A stretch of 64,000 bases of DNA from Nocardia sputorum (GTDB lineage Bacteria > Actinomycetota > Actinomycetes > Mycobacteriales > Mycobacteriaceae), in the NCBI RefSeq assembly GCF_027924405.1, contig NZ_AP026978.1, positions 310,001 to 374,000 on the forward strand, read 5' to 3'. A model generated the notes under the pieces. It was not told the DNA's origin and searched no databases. It worked only from the letters and a program-made list of their open reading frames with translations. Below, one piece after another: positions 43,433 through 53,354 of this stretch (its first letter is position 1; each line of letters begins with the position of its first letter). The position numbers and the translations under genes were made by a program.

Positions 43433-44028
43433 GTCATTTCTTGTGGGGTGCAACCCCCACGCCCCGCCCGGAGGGCTTCGCCCCGGACCCCCTCGGTGGT
43501 GGTTGCGTTCGGGGGGATCGTCCGGATTGGATTCGCGGTGTGGTCCGGGTTTTCTCTGCTCCCGGTCATCGGTTCGTATCGTTTCTTCGCGCTCCTGGGT
43601 CCATGTCGCCTCTCGTTCGGGCTGAGTCGGCCCGCTTGATGCCAGAGTCGAGGGCTGCTGGGGGTCCTTCAGTAGTCGGCGGGTGTGGTTCGGTGTGGTT
43701 TATTCAGGGTGGCCTTCATTCGTAGGGGCGTTGGTCGAGTGAGTGCCCGCTCGGTCGCTGTCGTTCGAATTGGTGGCCCGGGTTCCCGGCGGGTCGGTCT
43801 CCCGGGGCCGTCGGTCGGGGCCATAGGGTCGGTTCTTCGCTTGCGGCGGGAATCGCCGTCCTGATTCCCTCCCTCAGCTGCCCGCGGGGCGTGGAACAGC
43901 CCCTTCGCCTTCCACGGCGGGTGTTCTCTGGAGTCGGCCGAGCGTCTACGTGTGGTGAATCACACAGTGGCGCATCCGAGTTCGGGCTCGGGTGGTGGTC
44001 GGTGGGGTGCGGGTAGGCTGGCGCGGCC
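43433..44028. other. Intergenic region
   Basis: I see no supportable gene or RNA in these ~600 bases. Confidence 0.4.
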
Positions 44029-44709
44029 ATGCCGACCCTTCTTCTCGCGCTCGCGGCGTTCGCCTTTCTCGACTCGCTCGACCTGCTGCTCATCGGCGTC
44101 ACCACGGCCGTCGTGTACGACAGCAGGCTGAGCCGCCGGTCGCCGCTGGTGGGCGGTCTGAGCCTGCTGGCGGGCGTCTTCGCGGTCACCACCGCGTTCG
44201 GGATCTGCACCGTGCTGGGAATCGGATTCCTGACCGATCTGTTCGACTTCCAGATCACACCGGCGGTGCGGTACTGGGGCGAGCTTTCGGCGGGCGTGGT
44301 GTTGCTCGCTCTCGCATGCATTCGGATGACCGGAACGACGGCCCCGGAGCGGGCGACCGCATTGCGCCGCCGACCGTGGGTATTGGCGGGCATCGGCGTG
44401 GCGATCGGCATCGCCCAGGCGCCGACCGCGGTGCCGTATCTCGCCGGACTCGCGATGATCTCCGCCCGGAATCCACTGCCGACGTTGTGGCCGCTGATCA
44501 TCATCGCGTATTGCGCGCTCGCATTGCTGCCGCCGTTGGTGATACTCGGCCTGGCGATGCGGCGAACGACCGGGGCGCGGCGGATGTATCGAAAAGTTGT
44601 TCGCATTATCACTACTTACGGGCCGATCTCGGTGCGCGTGCTTTTCGCGATCTTCGGTGTGGCTCTCCTGTGTGACGCGCTCGTCCATTACCGCAGCCTC
44701 TGGTGGTGA
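44029..44709 (+). CDS. GAP-family integral membrane protein
   Basis: 226 residues with six hydrophobic segments (LLLALAAFAFLDSLDLLLIG at the start). The pattern fits the actinobacterial GAP family (Sap/LysE-like fold), linked in mycobacteria to surface glycolipid export. A short Arg-rich linker (RATALRRRP) lies near residue 110. It is not obviously in an operon. The substrate is unknown. Confidence 0.7.
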   Translation: MPTLLLALAAFAFLDSLDLLLIGVTTAVVYDSRLSRRSPLVGGLSLLAGVFAVTTAFGICTVLGIGFLTDLFDFQITPAVRYWGELSAGVVLLALACIRMTGTTAPERATALRRRPWVLAGIGVAIGIAQAPTAVPYLAGLAMISARNPLPTLWPLIIIAYCALALLPPLVILGLAMRRTTGARRMYRKVVRIITTYGPISVRVLFAIFGVALLCDALVHYRSLWW

Positions 44710-44791
44710 ATTGCGGCCGCCGTAAGTCCGGCAATGGTGGGCGAACGGGAAACGCGGTTTGCGGGGCGGTGTTCGGTGGGATGCTGGAGGT

Positions 44792-44974
44792 ATGGCTGAG
44801 CGCTGGTATTACTGCTTGAAGCACAATCGGGCCGAGCAAGGACGGCAGTGCTGGTTCCGCGACCGGATGGGCCCGTACCCGGACAAGGCGACGGCGGAGC
44901 GGGCCCTCGAGATCGCACACGCGCGCAACGCGCGGGAAGACGCGCGCGACCGGGCTTGGCGGGACGGGGACTGA
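44792..44974 (+). CDS. Small conserved actinobacterial protein (SPOR-like)
   Basis: 60 residues (MAERWYYCLKHNRAEQG, then RMGPYPDKATAERALEIAHA). It resembles small conserved proteins encoded near ppm1/rbpA in mycolic-acid bacteria, with a RIGPY...A..AL pattern. GGAGG lies very close before the ATG. The function is unknown. Confidence 0.65.
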   Translation: MAERWYYCLKHNRAEQGRQCWFRDRMGPYPDKATAERALEIAHARNAREDARDRAWRDGD

Positions 44975-45184
44975 GCCCGCCCGAACTCGGCCCGGGCAAT
45001 CCTTCCCCGGGCCGGTGAAGTTGATCTTGAGCCGCAGGTCGGAGGCTCGGGCGGGGTCACACCGGGTGCGGCCGCTCAGCCCGCGATCAGGTGTATCGAG
45101 TACGGTTCTCCAGAACTCGACGAATGCTCGGAGGTCCTGGCGTGGGCTGCGAGCGGAAACCAGGATCAGCAGGGAGGGCGACCC

Positions 45185-45904
45185 TTGAGGGTTACCGTTG
45201 TTGTGCCGACCTACAACGAGCGGGAGAATCTGCCGGTTGCGGTGGAGCGGCTGACCGCGCTGCCGGTGCCCGACCTGCACGTACTCGTGGTGGACGACAG
45301 CTCGCCGGACGGCACCGGCGAAGTGGCCGACAAGCTCGCCGCCGAACTGCCGAACGTGGTCGGTGTGCTGCACCGGACCGAGAAGGACGGGTTGGGCCGC
45401 GCTTACGTGGCTGGTATCACGCGCGCTCTGGACGAGGGCGCGGACGTGGTCATCCAGATGGATGCCGACCTGTCGCATCCCGCCGAAGTCATCCCGGCCA
45501 TGCTGGAGAAGCTCACCACCACCGACGCGGGCGTGGTGCTCGGGTCCCGCTACGTGCCCGGCGGCTCGACGGCCGCCGAGTGGAAGTGGTACCGCAAGGC
45601 GTTGTCGGCCTGGGCCAACTTCTATGTGAACCTGATCCTGCGCCTGGGGGTCAAGGACGCCACCGCGGGCTTCAAGGCATGGAAGGCCGACACCCTGCGC
45701 GCCATCGACGTGGCCTCGATCCGCAGCAACGGCTACTCCTTCCAGGTCGAGATGAATTACCGCACCATCAAGAAGGGGATCGCGATCGCCGAGGTGCCGA
45801 TCCGGTTCGAGGAGCGGACGCTCGGGGCGTCCAAGATGAGCCTCAAAGTGCAGCTCGAATCGGCGCTCATGCCGTGGAAGCTGCTGTTCGGCCGGGCGGT
45901 CTGA
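45185..45904 (+). CDS. ppm1: Polyprenol monophosphomannose synthase
   Basis: 239 residues, GT2 family. Starts VTVVVPTYNERENLPVAVER; the metal-binding DAD is in QMDADLSHP near residue 95; RIRF.ER-type C-terminal motif is IRFEERTLGASKMSL. It transfers mannose from GDP-mannose to polyprenyl phosphate, the donor for lipomannan and protein mannosylation. The TTG at 45185 has AGGGAGGGCG upstream. The mycobacterial two-domain form has an added acyltransferase; here only the synthase domain is present. Confidence 0.88.
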   Translation: MRVTVVVPTYNERENLPVAVERLTALPVPDLHVLVVDDSSPDGTGEVADKLAAELPNVVGVLHRTEKDGLGRAYVAGITRALDEGADVVIQMDADLSHPAEVIPAMLEKLTTTDAGVVLGSRYVPGGSTAAEWKWYRKALSAWANFYVNLILRLGVKDATAGFKAWKADTLRAIDVASIRSNGYSFQVEMNYRTIKKGIAIAEVPIRFEERTLGASKMSLKVQLESALMPWKLLFGRAV

Positions 45905-46210
45905 GCGCGCCCCACGAGCCACGGGAACGGGGCCCGGCGCCCAGCGGCTGACGACGCCGGTTGTGCCCCGCGACCGAAACGAGCACCGCGGCCAGCGGAG
46001 GGCGCCGCCGCCGTCACGGCGACTTACACCTGGGCCGCCCGCTGCACCCTGCTCACCGGTCGGACAGCAGCGCGCGCGGCGTCATGCCGATGACCGGCGG
46101 TGCGGTGGAAGCGGCGACGACGCGTGGGTGAGCCGTCGCCAGGCCGGACAAACCACTGCCGCAGGTCGACCCCACCGAATCGGCGGCGCTGCCGACGTGC
46201 GATCGGCCGG
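45905..46210. other. Intergenic region between convergent ppm1 and plsC
   Basis: I see nothing supportable apart from short GC-rich palindromes. Confidence 0.4.
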
Positions 46211-47623
46211 TCAGCGCGGCCAATCCAGGAGCGTATCGACGAACAGCTGGCGCACCCGCGCCACGTTGTCGTCCAGGTCACCCGGATCCCATGCGCTGAC
46301 GTCGATCGGGTCGAGGATCGCCACGTCGACCGTTCCGGGCCGGGCGACCATCGCGTTGCGCCAGCAGATCTCGCCCGCGTTCCGGATCACGACCGGGATG
46401 ACGGGCACCCCGGCCTGTATCGCGATGTGGAACGCGCCTTTCTTGAACGGTCCGATCTCGGGGGTGTAGGAGCGGGTCCCTTCGGGAGCCACCGCGACCG
46501 ACAATCCGCCGCGCAGGGTCTCGACCACCGGCAGCAACGCCGCCTTCGCCTGCGCGGTGTCCGCGCGGTCGATGAACGTCACTCCGACGAAGCGCATGAG
46601 CGGGCCGAAGACCGGATTCTTGGTCAGCTCCTTCTTGCCGATCGCGGTGACGCCGCCGCCGAGCACCTCGGGCACGATGATGATGTCGAACTGGCTCTGG
46701 TGGTTGAACAGGAAAACCGCGGGCCGCGGCGATTTCGCGTGCTCCGCGCCGGTGACGCGCACGTGCACGCCCGCGATGCGCAGTGTGTTGCGCGCGGCGT
46801 GCGCCATCAACGCGTCGGCCATTTGCTGCCGGTCCTTCGTGGGCGCTTTCGACGCGACGCCGAACAGCGCGCCCCCGAGCAATCCGGCGAAGCCCGCGGC
46901 GGTGCGGGCGTAATCGCCTGCGCGCGGCGAGCGGCGCGGCCGGAACGTCAGCCGGGCCCACTGCCGCCGGTCGGCGGTGTCGGCCAGCTCGTCGTCGGGG
47001 TTCACCGCCACCGGATGCCCCACCAGCGACAGCATGGGCGCGTCGGCGATCGCGCCTGCGTAGGCGTAGCTGCGTCCGAGATCCACCCCGTGCGCGGCGG
47101 CGAACTCCGTGACCGCCTCGGCTTTGCCGTTGCGCCACAGAGTTCTGCCGTCGGGATACCCGGTGAGCACACCGTCGGTGGTGGCCATGGGCGTGTACAG
47201 CAGGTGTTCGATGCCCAGCTGCGCCGCGGCGGGCGCGACGTGGAATCTGGTCAGCGAGGTGGCCAGCACGATCGTGTGCCCGGCCGCTCGGTGGGTGCGG
47301 ATCAGCTCCCACGCTTCGGGATACAGGTATCCGTACCCGGTGCGCTTGAACTGGCGCCTGCCCAGCTCGTCCAATTCCTGTTCGGAGCGACCGGCCAGCG
47401 TCGCGGACAGCTCGCGGAGGAACCGGCTGTATTCGCCGTCGGTCATGTGGTTGTGGAGTCCGCCGAGTAGCACGTCGGCGGGCTTGCGGCGGGGCCGGCG
47501 CCGGGAGCCGGGACCGTCGACGACCGCGCCGCCGAAGTCGAAGACCGCGGCGACCGCGGGGCCCTGCGGCCCGGAGCGGATGGCGGCGAGCGCGGCGTCG
47601 AGGTCAGCGCGCGCGTCGGTCAT
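46211..47623 (-). CDS. plsC: Lysophosphatidic acid acyltransferase fused to a degenerate HAD domain
   Basis: 470 residues. Residues ~20-220 follow HAD-IB phosphatases, but motif I reads VFDFGGAVV (second Asp missing) and motif IV reads AYAGAIADAPML (first Asp missing); the Lys of motif III remains (WRNGKAEA). The C-terminal half is a PlsC acyltransferase with NHQSQFD near 305 and PEGTRS near 380. It acylates lysophosphatidic acid at the membrane. It lies next to plsB, as Rv2483c lies next to Rv2482c. The HAD part is probably inactive. Confidence 0.85.
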   Translation of the reverse strand: MTDARADLDAALAAIRSGPQGPAVAAVFDFGGAVVDGPGSRRRPRRKPADVLLGGLHNHMTDGEYSRFLRELSATLAGRSEQELDELGRRQFKRTGYGYLYPEAWELIRTHRAAGHTIVLATSLTRFHVAPAAAQLGIEHLLYTPMATTDGVLTGYPDGRTLWRNGKAEAVTEFAAAHGVDLGRSYAYAGAIADAPMLSLVGHPVAVNPDDELADTADRRQWARLTFRPRRSPRAGDYARTAAGFAGLLGGALFGVASKAPTKDRQQMADALMAHAARNTLRIAGVHVRVTGAEHAKSPRPAVFLFNHQSQFDIIIVPEVLGGGVTAIGKKELTKNPVFGPLMRFVGVTFIDRADTAQAKAALLPVVETLRGGLSVAVAPEGTRSYTPEIGPFKKGAFHIAIQAGVPVIPVVIRNAGEICWRNAMVARPGTVDVAILDPIDVSAWDPGDLDDNVARVRQLFVDTLLDWPR

Positions 47624-47662
47624 CGATCCTCCTGAGTACCGCGATGTTTTCCGGGCGATCGT

Positions 47663-50131
47663 TCACCGCGCCTCCCGATTGGACGGGTCCAGTGCGGCGG
47701 CCTGCGCGATGCGGGCGCCGATCACGCGCAGGCGTTCGGCGAATTCCCTTCGTCGTGCGATCAATTCCTTCCGAGCCGACTCCGGATCGTCCTCGGACAC
47801 CGTCTCCAGCAGGCCGTAGTTGTCGGCGAGCTTCAGGGCGCTGGTGAACAACTCGGTGGAAACCGACTCGGGGCTGTGCAGCCGTTGCTGCAGCATCATC
47901 TGTTTGCCGACCGCCACGCATTCGGTGATGAGCCCCTTACGGTCGATCTCGTCGCTCGCGTCGCGATCGGCCAGCCGCTCGGCCACCACCAGCTGCGCGT
48001 CGACGAACGAGCGCAGCACGCGGTGGGCCATGGTGAAGCCGGAGGCGGTGAGCTTCGCCAGGATGTCCGAGCCGTCGGTGTCCCGGCGGGAATGGCTGTA
48101 CCAGTCCGGATCCACCAGCAGCATCTCCGCGACCATCTGATCGGCGAACTCGCCGCGATCCGGGAAGAAGAACTCGAACTTCAGCAGATCGCGCAGCCGG
48201 AATGCCTCGTCCCAGCCGGTTCGCAGGGCATCGGCGTCGTCGCTGTCGACCGCGGCCAGGATGGACAGCTCGAGGATGGCGCGATTGACGAACCAGTGCA
48301 CGGCACTGTTGCGGTAGAAGGCGGCCTCCAGGTGCGCGCCCGACTCGATCGAGTACACCGGCTCGATCCCGCCGCGATACACCGTGACCACCTTCGTCAG
48401 CGAAAGCTGTTCCAGCACCACGGCCAGGCCCTGTTCGTCGCGGAGGGCCTCGAGTTCGCCGCGCGGCAGTTCGCGCTTGTCGATGTAACCGAGGACGGGG
48501 TTGAGCACCGTGCGCACCTCGCCGAGGGTCAGGGCGCGCCCGTCCACCCCCAGCAGCGCCAGGGTGACCAACGCGTTGACCGTCACCGGGGTGACCGCGT
48601 TGATACCGACCGCGACTTCGAATGCCAACCGCTGCACGGCCCTTCGCTCCAGTTCCGCGATCTCGGGTGGTTCGTTGTCGACGACCCCGGCTTCGGTGCG
48701 CGGCGGCGGAATCGGCTCGGTGTGGTGTAGCGGGATGGTCAGCGGCGGGGCCGTGAGCGGATCGCCGTGTGCGGAGAGCCGGTCGCGGGCCGACAGCGGC
48801 TCGCCGAAACGGACGTACACGTGCCCGGCGGAATGCTGCTGGCTACGGATGTAGCGCGCCAGCCAGGTCAGGCCCTCCGGTTTCTTCTTGCCGCCCTCCT
48901 GCTCGGTGGCGATGGCGCCGAGTTCGTTGAGCCGCTCGTAGGTGATCGAGACCGGCACCAGCATGACGTCATCGATGCGGTTGGAACGGACCGCCGCGGA
49001 AAGGTAGTTCAGCAAGCCGTAGCGCGGCGGCCGCAGTTTGCCGGTGCGGGTGCGGCCGCCCTCGAAGTACCACTCCAGGTTGAAGCGCTTGGCCAGCAGA
49101 TAGGCGAAGTACTCCTCGACGACGGCCTTGTAGACCTCGTCGTCGCCGAAACTGCGCCGGATGAACACAGTTCCGGTGCGCCGGGCGACCGGGCCCATCG
49201 GCCAGAAGCTGAGGTTCGCGCCGCCGATCACGTGGTTCGGCGGGAAGTCGTTGCGGGCCAGCACGTCTCCGAGCACGAACGCGTCGACGTAGGAGCGGTG
49301 CGAGGGCAGGAATACCAGCGGGAAGCGTCGGTTGAGATCGCGCAACCCGGCCAGGCCGGAATCGTCGGAGTCCACCTTCCAGGTCGAGGCGTGCACCGGG
49401 CGCATGGCTTGGGTGAACAGGTCGGAGATCAGCCTGCTCTGCGCGGCCACGAGCTCGTTGAGCGCTTTCTCCGCGCGGCGGTACACCTCGTGCGGGCTCG
49501 CCCCGATCTGGTCGGCGATGAGTTCCAGCCTGCGCAGGAAGTCGGGGGAGTCGAGGATCTCCTCCGCGACCAGCTTGGGCACCTTGTACCGGTCGCCGAT
49601 GATGGTGCGCTCGGCGCGTTCGAGCGCCACCACCGCCGCGCGCACGACCGCGCGGGCGAACGGCTCGGCGGTGCCCTTGTCGAACAGGGCCGAAGCTTCC
49701 GGGTTGTTCGCTCGCAACTCGCTGAGACAAGCCGGCGCACCGGTCAGCACGACGTACCGGTCCGGTGACTTGGCCAGCAGTCTGCGCTGCGCCAGCCGAT
49801 TCGGCTTGCGCGGGTTGGTGAGCAGAGCCAGATCGGCGAAGGTGACGCGGCGCACGCCGTCGCGTTCGGGCGGCAGCCACAGCACGCGGATCGGCACCAC
49901 CAGCGGATCGTCGCGCCTGCCGACCAGCCGGGCGGCGACGGCGCCCGCGTCCAGGTCCAGCTGCGTGACCGGCGCGTCGGTGCCGAACTCCGCGCTGATC
50001 CCGCCGTCGGCAAGCCACTTGCCGACGAGTTCGCGTTCCACCCCCGAGGCGGCGTCGATCAGGGCCACCACCGATCGTGGTGCGGTCCCGGGCCGGGCTG
50101 TCGCGGGTGAATCGCCGCGGTGATCGATCAT
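47663..50131 (-). CDS. plsB: Glycerol-3-phosphate acyltransferase PlsB
   Basis: 822 residues. Acyltransferase motifs: LPSHRSYVDAF (HX4D) near 270 and the glycerol-3-phosphate-binding EGGRTRTGK near 355. It makes the first acylation of phospholipid synthesis. The ATG at 50131 (MIDHRGDSPATARPGTAPRS) was chosen; the frame stays open much further upstream, but that part is antisense to the salicylate synthase gene. The plsC start lies 40 bases after its stop, so the two form an operon. Confidence 0.88.
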   Translation of the reverse strand: MIDHRGDSPATARPGTAPRSVVALIDAASGVERELVGKWLADGGISAEFGTDAPVTQLDLDAGAVAARLVGRRDDPLVVPIRVLWLPPERDGVRRVTFADLALLTNPRKPNRLAQRRLLAKSPDRYVVLTGAPACLSELRANNPEASALFDKGTAEPFARAVVRAAVVALERAERTIIGDRYKVPKLVAEEILDSPDFLRRLELIADQIGASPHEVYRRAEKALNELVAAQSRLISDLFTQAMRPVHASTWKVDSDDSGLAGLRDLNRRFPLVFLPSHRSYVDAFVLGDVLARNDFPPNHVIGGANLSFWPMGPVARRTGTVFIRRSFGDDEVYKAVVEEYFAYLLAKRFNLEWYFEGGRTRTGKLRPPRYGLLNYLSAAVRSNRIDDVMLVPVSITYERLNELGAIATEQEGGKKKPEGLTWLARYIRSQQHSAGHVYVRFGEPLSARDRLSAHGDPLTAPPLTIPLHHTEPIPPPRTEAGVVDNEPPEIAELERRAVQRLAFEVAVGINAVTPVTVNALVTLALLGVDGRALTLGEVRTVLNPVLGYIDKRELPRGELEALRDEQGLAVVLEQLSLTKVVTVYRGGIEPVYSIESGAHLEAAFYRNSAVHWFVNRAILELSILAAVDSDDADALRTGWDEAFRLRDLLKFEFFFPDRGEFADQMVAEMLLVDPDWYSHSRRDTDGSDILAKLTASGFTMAHRVLRSFVDAQLVVAERLADRDASDEIDRKGLITECVAVGKQMMLQQRLHSPESVSTELFTSALKLADNYGLLETVSEDDPESARKELIARRREFAERLRVIGARIAQAAALDPSNREAR

Positions 50132-50272
50132 CCCACTATTCAATCCCGGAGGGTCTATTCCGCGCAGGCAGTCGGCGCGGCGAGTTCGTTGCGGACGCGA
50201 ATGGCCTGTCCTCGCGAAGTGGGTTGGCGAAAGTGCTTGCCGCTGTGGCCGCGAGCACACCCGCACGGTGAT

Positions 50273-50291
50273 GCAGGTAATGCTAACCTTA
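50273..50291 (+). promoter_or_regulatory. IdeR/DtxR-like iron box before the salicylate synthase
   Basis: GCAGGTAATGCTAACCTTA agrees with the TTAGGTTAGGCTAACCTAA consensus at 14 of 19 positions. A second partial match (TTAGGCCAGGGTAACCT) follows at 50302-50318. Iron-dependent repression is the expected use. Confidence 0.65.
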
Positions 50292-50329
50292 CCTGCATTA
50301 GTTAGGCCAGGGTAACCTTTGGAGGATCG

Positions 50330-51640
50330 TTGTCGACCACGGAACGCCTGCGGGTTGAGTATGTGACCGATCCGGCGGCAGCGATGTCCCGGCTGGCGGG
50401 GGCGGATCGGTTCGGCGAGTACGTGATGTACGAGCGCCCCGGGGAGTGGGTGTTCGCCGCCGATCCGATCGGCAGTGTCGAACTGGACGTCCGCGAACTG
50501 CGCATCGCCTGGGAAGGGCAGACCACCACCAGCCCGTGGGAAGGCAATCCCGCGGGAGTGATCGACCGCGCGCTCGGCAGGTTGCCCCTCGACGGGCGGA
50601 ACGCCTACGGCTGGATCGGATTCGAGTTCTGCGCCTGGGCGCTGGACGCCACCGAGCACCTGGACCCGCGCACCACGCTTGCGCACCTGATGGTTCCCCG
50701 GATCGAAGTGCGGATGGGCGAATTCGGCGTGCGGATATCGGGCGCGACGCCGACGGAGACCGGAGACATCCACGACCTGATCGCGCAGTCGCAGAACACC
50801 GAACTGCCGCGAGCGCATCCGGCCGACATCCGCATCGACCCCACCGGCTACCGCGACCGGGTGGCCGAGGCGGTCGGCGAGATCCGGGCCGGGCGATACC
50901 AGAAGGTCATCCTGTCGAGGAAGGTCGATCTGCCGTTCGCCGTGGACATTCCGGCCACCTATCGGCTCGGACGCGCGCACAACACTCCGGCGCGGTCGTT
51001 CCTGCTGCGGCTCGGCGGTCTGGAGGCGGCGGGCTTCAGCCCCGAACTGGTCGCGTCCGTGGACGACGACCGAGTGGTGACCACCGAGCCGCTGGCGGGC
51101 ACGCGCGCGTTCGGCCGCGGCGCCGCGGCCGACTCGGCCGCCAGGGCCGACCTGATCACCGACCCGAAAGAGATCGTGGAACACGCCATCTCGGTGCAGA
51201 CCTCGTTCGCGGAGATCGCGGCCGTCGCCGACCCCGGCACGCCCGCGGTGTCGGATTTCATGGCCGTGCGCGAGCGGGGCAGCGTGCAGCATCTGGCCTC
51301 CACGGTGCGCGGCCGGCTGGCGGCGGGCCGGTCCAGCTGGGACGCGCTGGAGGTGCTGTTCCCGTCGGTGACCGCCTCCGGGATTCCGAAGCGCGAAGGC
51401 GTCGACTCGGTGTTCCGCCTCGATCACGACCCGCGCGGGTTGTACTCCGGTGCGGTGGTGACCGTTTCGCCGACCGGCGCGCTGGAGGCGACCCTGGTGT
51501 TGCGCGCGGTGTACCAGAACGCCGAGGGAGCCTGGCTGCGCGCGGGTGCGGGCATCGTGGGCCAGTCCCGGCCGGAGCGCGAGTTCGAGGAGACCTGCGA
51601 GAAGCTGGGCAGCATCGCGCCCTACGTCGTCAAGGCGTAA
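50330..51640 (+). CDS. mbtI: Salicylate synthase (MbtI/NbtS type)
   Basis: 436 residues of the chorismate-using MST family. Characteristic stretches: YQKVILSRKVDLPFAVDIP, TTEPLAGTRAFG, DPKEIVEHAISV, VFPSVTASGIPKREG and SGAVVTVSPTGAL. It turns chorismate into salicylate for mycobactin/nocobactin-type siderophores. TTG start with GGAGG close upstream. It is convergent with the salicyl-AMP ligase, and both carry iron boxes. Confidence 0.87.
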   Translation: MSTTERLRVEYVTDPAAAMSRLAGADRFGEYVMYERPGEWVFAADPIGSVELDVRELRIAWEGQTTTSPWEGNPAGVIDRALGRLPLDGRNAYGWIGFEFCAWALDATEHLDPRTTLAHLMVPRIEVRMGEFGVRISGATPTETGDIHDLIAQSQNTELPRAHPADIRIDPTGYRDRVAEAVGEIRAGRYQKVILSRKVDLPFAVDIPATYRLGRAHNTPARSFLLRLGGLEAAGFSPELVASVDDDRVVTTEPLAGTRAFGRGAAADSAARADLITDPKEIVEHAISVQTSFAEIAAVADPGTPAVSDFMAVRERGSVQHLASTVRGRLAAGRSSWDALEVLFPSVTASGIPKREGVDSVFRLDHDPRGLYSGAVVTVSPTGALEATLVLRAVYQNAEGAWLRAGAGIVGQSRPEREFEETCEKLGSIAPYVVKA

Positions 51641-51650
51641 CGGAAGGCGT

Positions 51651-51681
51651 ACGGGCAGCGCGCGATCGGTGCGCTGCCCGT
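51651..51681. terminator. Bidirectional terminator between mbtI and the ligase
   Basis: ACGGGCAGCGC (51651-51661) and GCGCTGCCCGT (51671-51681), perfect 11-base stem, nine-base loop, between convergent genes. Confidence 0.8.
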
Positions 51682-51698
51682 CGGTCTTCCAGCCGCAC

Positions 51699-53318
51699 TT
51701 ACAGGTCGGCGCGCAGCAGCGCCTTCTTGTCGATCTTGCCGACCGCGGTGACCGGCAGTTCGTCGCTGCGGCGCAGCACGTCCGGCAATTTGTAGGTGGC
51801 CAATCCGCGTGCGGCGAGGAAGGTCTTGATCTCGGCCAGCGTCGGCATCTCGCCGTCGACGACCAGCACGGCGCAGACCTTCTCGCCCAGGGCCGCGTCG
51901 GGCAGCCCGACGGCGGCGGCATGCCGGACGGCGGGATGGGCGAGCAGATGTTCCTCGAGCTCGTCGCAGGAGACGTTCTCGCCGCCGCGGTTGATCACAT
52001 CTTTGATCCGGCCGGACACCACCAGATGCCCGCTGGGCAGGCGGCGGACCAGATCACCGCTGCGATAGAAGCCGTCCGGGGTGAACGCGCGCGCGTTGTG
52101 CTCGGGCGCTCGGTAGTAGCCGCGAATCGTGTACGGACCCCGGGTCAGCAGCTCGCCCTCCGCGCCGGGGGCCACCTCGTTGCCGTCGCCGTCCACCACG
52201 CGGATCTCGTCGGCGGGGGAGAGCGGACGGCCCTGACTGGTGTGCAGCAATTCGGCCGGATCGTCGAGCCGGGTGTAGTTGAGCAGACCCTCGGCCATGC
52301 CGAACACCTGCTGCAAGGTCGCGCCCAGCGCCGGGGTCACTTCCTTCGCGTTGACCTCCGCCAGTCGCGCGCCGCCCACCTGCAGCAGCCGCAGCGAACT
52401 CAAATCGGCCGCTTCCCATTCGGTGGCCGCGCACCAGAGCTGGGCCAGCGGCGGCACGACGGCCGTGACCGTGACCCGGTGCCGCTCGATCGCGGCGAAC
52501 GCGTTCTCCGGGCTCGGGTCGCCGACGAAGGCCACCGCACCGCCGACCGCGACGGTGCCGAGGATCCCGGGGCAGGCCAGCGGGAAGTTGTGCGCGGCGG
52601 GCAGCGTCGCCAGATACACGTCCCGCTCGGTCAATTCGCACACCGCCGCGCTGGCGGTGGCGTTGTAGGCGTAGTCGTCGTGCGTGCGCGCGATCAGCTT
52701 CGGCAGGCCGGTGGTGCCGCCGGAGACCAGCATCAGGGCGATTTCGCCCGGATCGATCTCGGGCAGCTCGCCGCCGTCGCGCGGGATCGAGGCGAGGTCG
52801 GTGAACGGACCGGGATCGCCGAGGACGAGGACATGGCGCAGCGACGGCACCGCGTCCCGCACGGTCGAGGCCAGTTCCCGGTAGTCGAACTCGCCCGTCC
52901 GGTCGGCGACGATGTAACCGACCGCGTCGGAAAGCCGTGCCAGATGCTCGATTTCGGCCCGTCGATGCGCGGGCAGGCTCAACACGGGAATGATCCCGGC
53001 GCGCAGCAGGCCGAACAGCACGGTCAGGAACTCGGGCACGTTCGGCAGCTGGACCACCACGCGGTCGCCGGGCGCGATGCCGAGCGCGAGCAGTCCGTGG
53101 GCCATCCGGTCGGCGGCGGCATCGATGTCGGCGTAGCTGCGCGTGCCCGTCGCGTCGACCAGTGCGGGGCGCTCGCGATGCCGCTGTGCGGTCGAGCGCA
53201 GAAGGTCTCCCAGCGGGCGTCCGGCCCAGTAGCCGGCCGCTCGATACTCCGCGGCCTTGTCCGCGGGAAAAGGTACGTAGCCGTCGCGATGCGCGGACTC
53301 GGTCGGAGTGGAAGTCAC
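51699..53318 (-). CDS. mbtA: Salicyl-AMP ligase (2,3-dihydroxybenzoate-AMP ligase family)
   Basis: About 539 residues of the ANL adenylate-forming family. P-loop-like VSGGTTGLPKLI, FGMAEGLLNYTR, YRSGDLVRRLPSGHLVVSGR and the catalytic Lys in VGKIDKKALL are visible. It activates salicylate and loads the siderophore NRPS. The GTG at 53318 (VTSTPTESAHRDGYVPFP) has GAGG upstream; a GTG at 53330 is also in frame. Its promoter carries an iron box at 53355. Confidence 0.87.
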   Translation of the reverse strand: MTSTPTESAHRDGYVPFPADKAAEYRAAGYWAGRPLGDLLRSTAQRHRERPALVDATGTRSYADIDAAADRMAHGLLALGIAPGDRVVVQLPNVPEFLTVLFGLLRAGIIPVLSLPAHRRAEIEHLARLSDAVGYIVADRTGEFDYRELASTVRDAVPSLRHVLVLGDPGPFTDLASIPRDGGELPEIDPGEIALMLVSGGTTGLPKLIARTHDDYAYNATASAAVCELTERDVYLATLPAAHNFPLACPGILGTVAVGGAVAFVGDPSPENAFAAIERHRVTVTAVVPPLAQLWCAATEWEAADLSSLRLLQVGGARLAEVNAKEVTPALGATLQQVFGMAEGLLNYTRLDDPAELLHTSQGRPLSPADEIRVVDGDGNEVAPGAEGELLTRGPYTIRGYYRAPEHNARAFTPDGFYRSGDLVRRLPSGHLVVSGRIKDVINRGGENVSCDELEEHLLAHPAVRHAAAVGLPDAALGEKVCAVLVVDGEMPTLAEIKTFLAARGLATYKLPDVLRRSDELPVTAVGKIDKKALLRADL

Positions 53319-53354
53319 GGTCAGCCTCACAGTTCGAGCAAAGGGTTCCCTTAT

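Noticed and set aside
43441..43725. Plus-strand frame after the tRNA cluster
   Set aside because: Starts within the terminator region; low-complexity translation and no homology.
50132..51922. Long minus-strand open frame continuing upstream of plsB to about 51922
   Set aside because: It is antisense to the salicylate synthase, has no homology and no start support. plsB begins at 50131.
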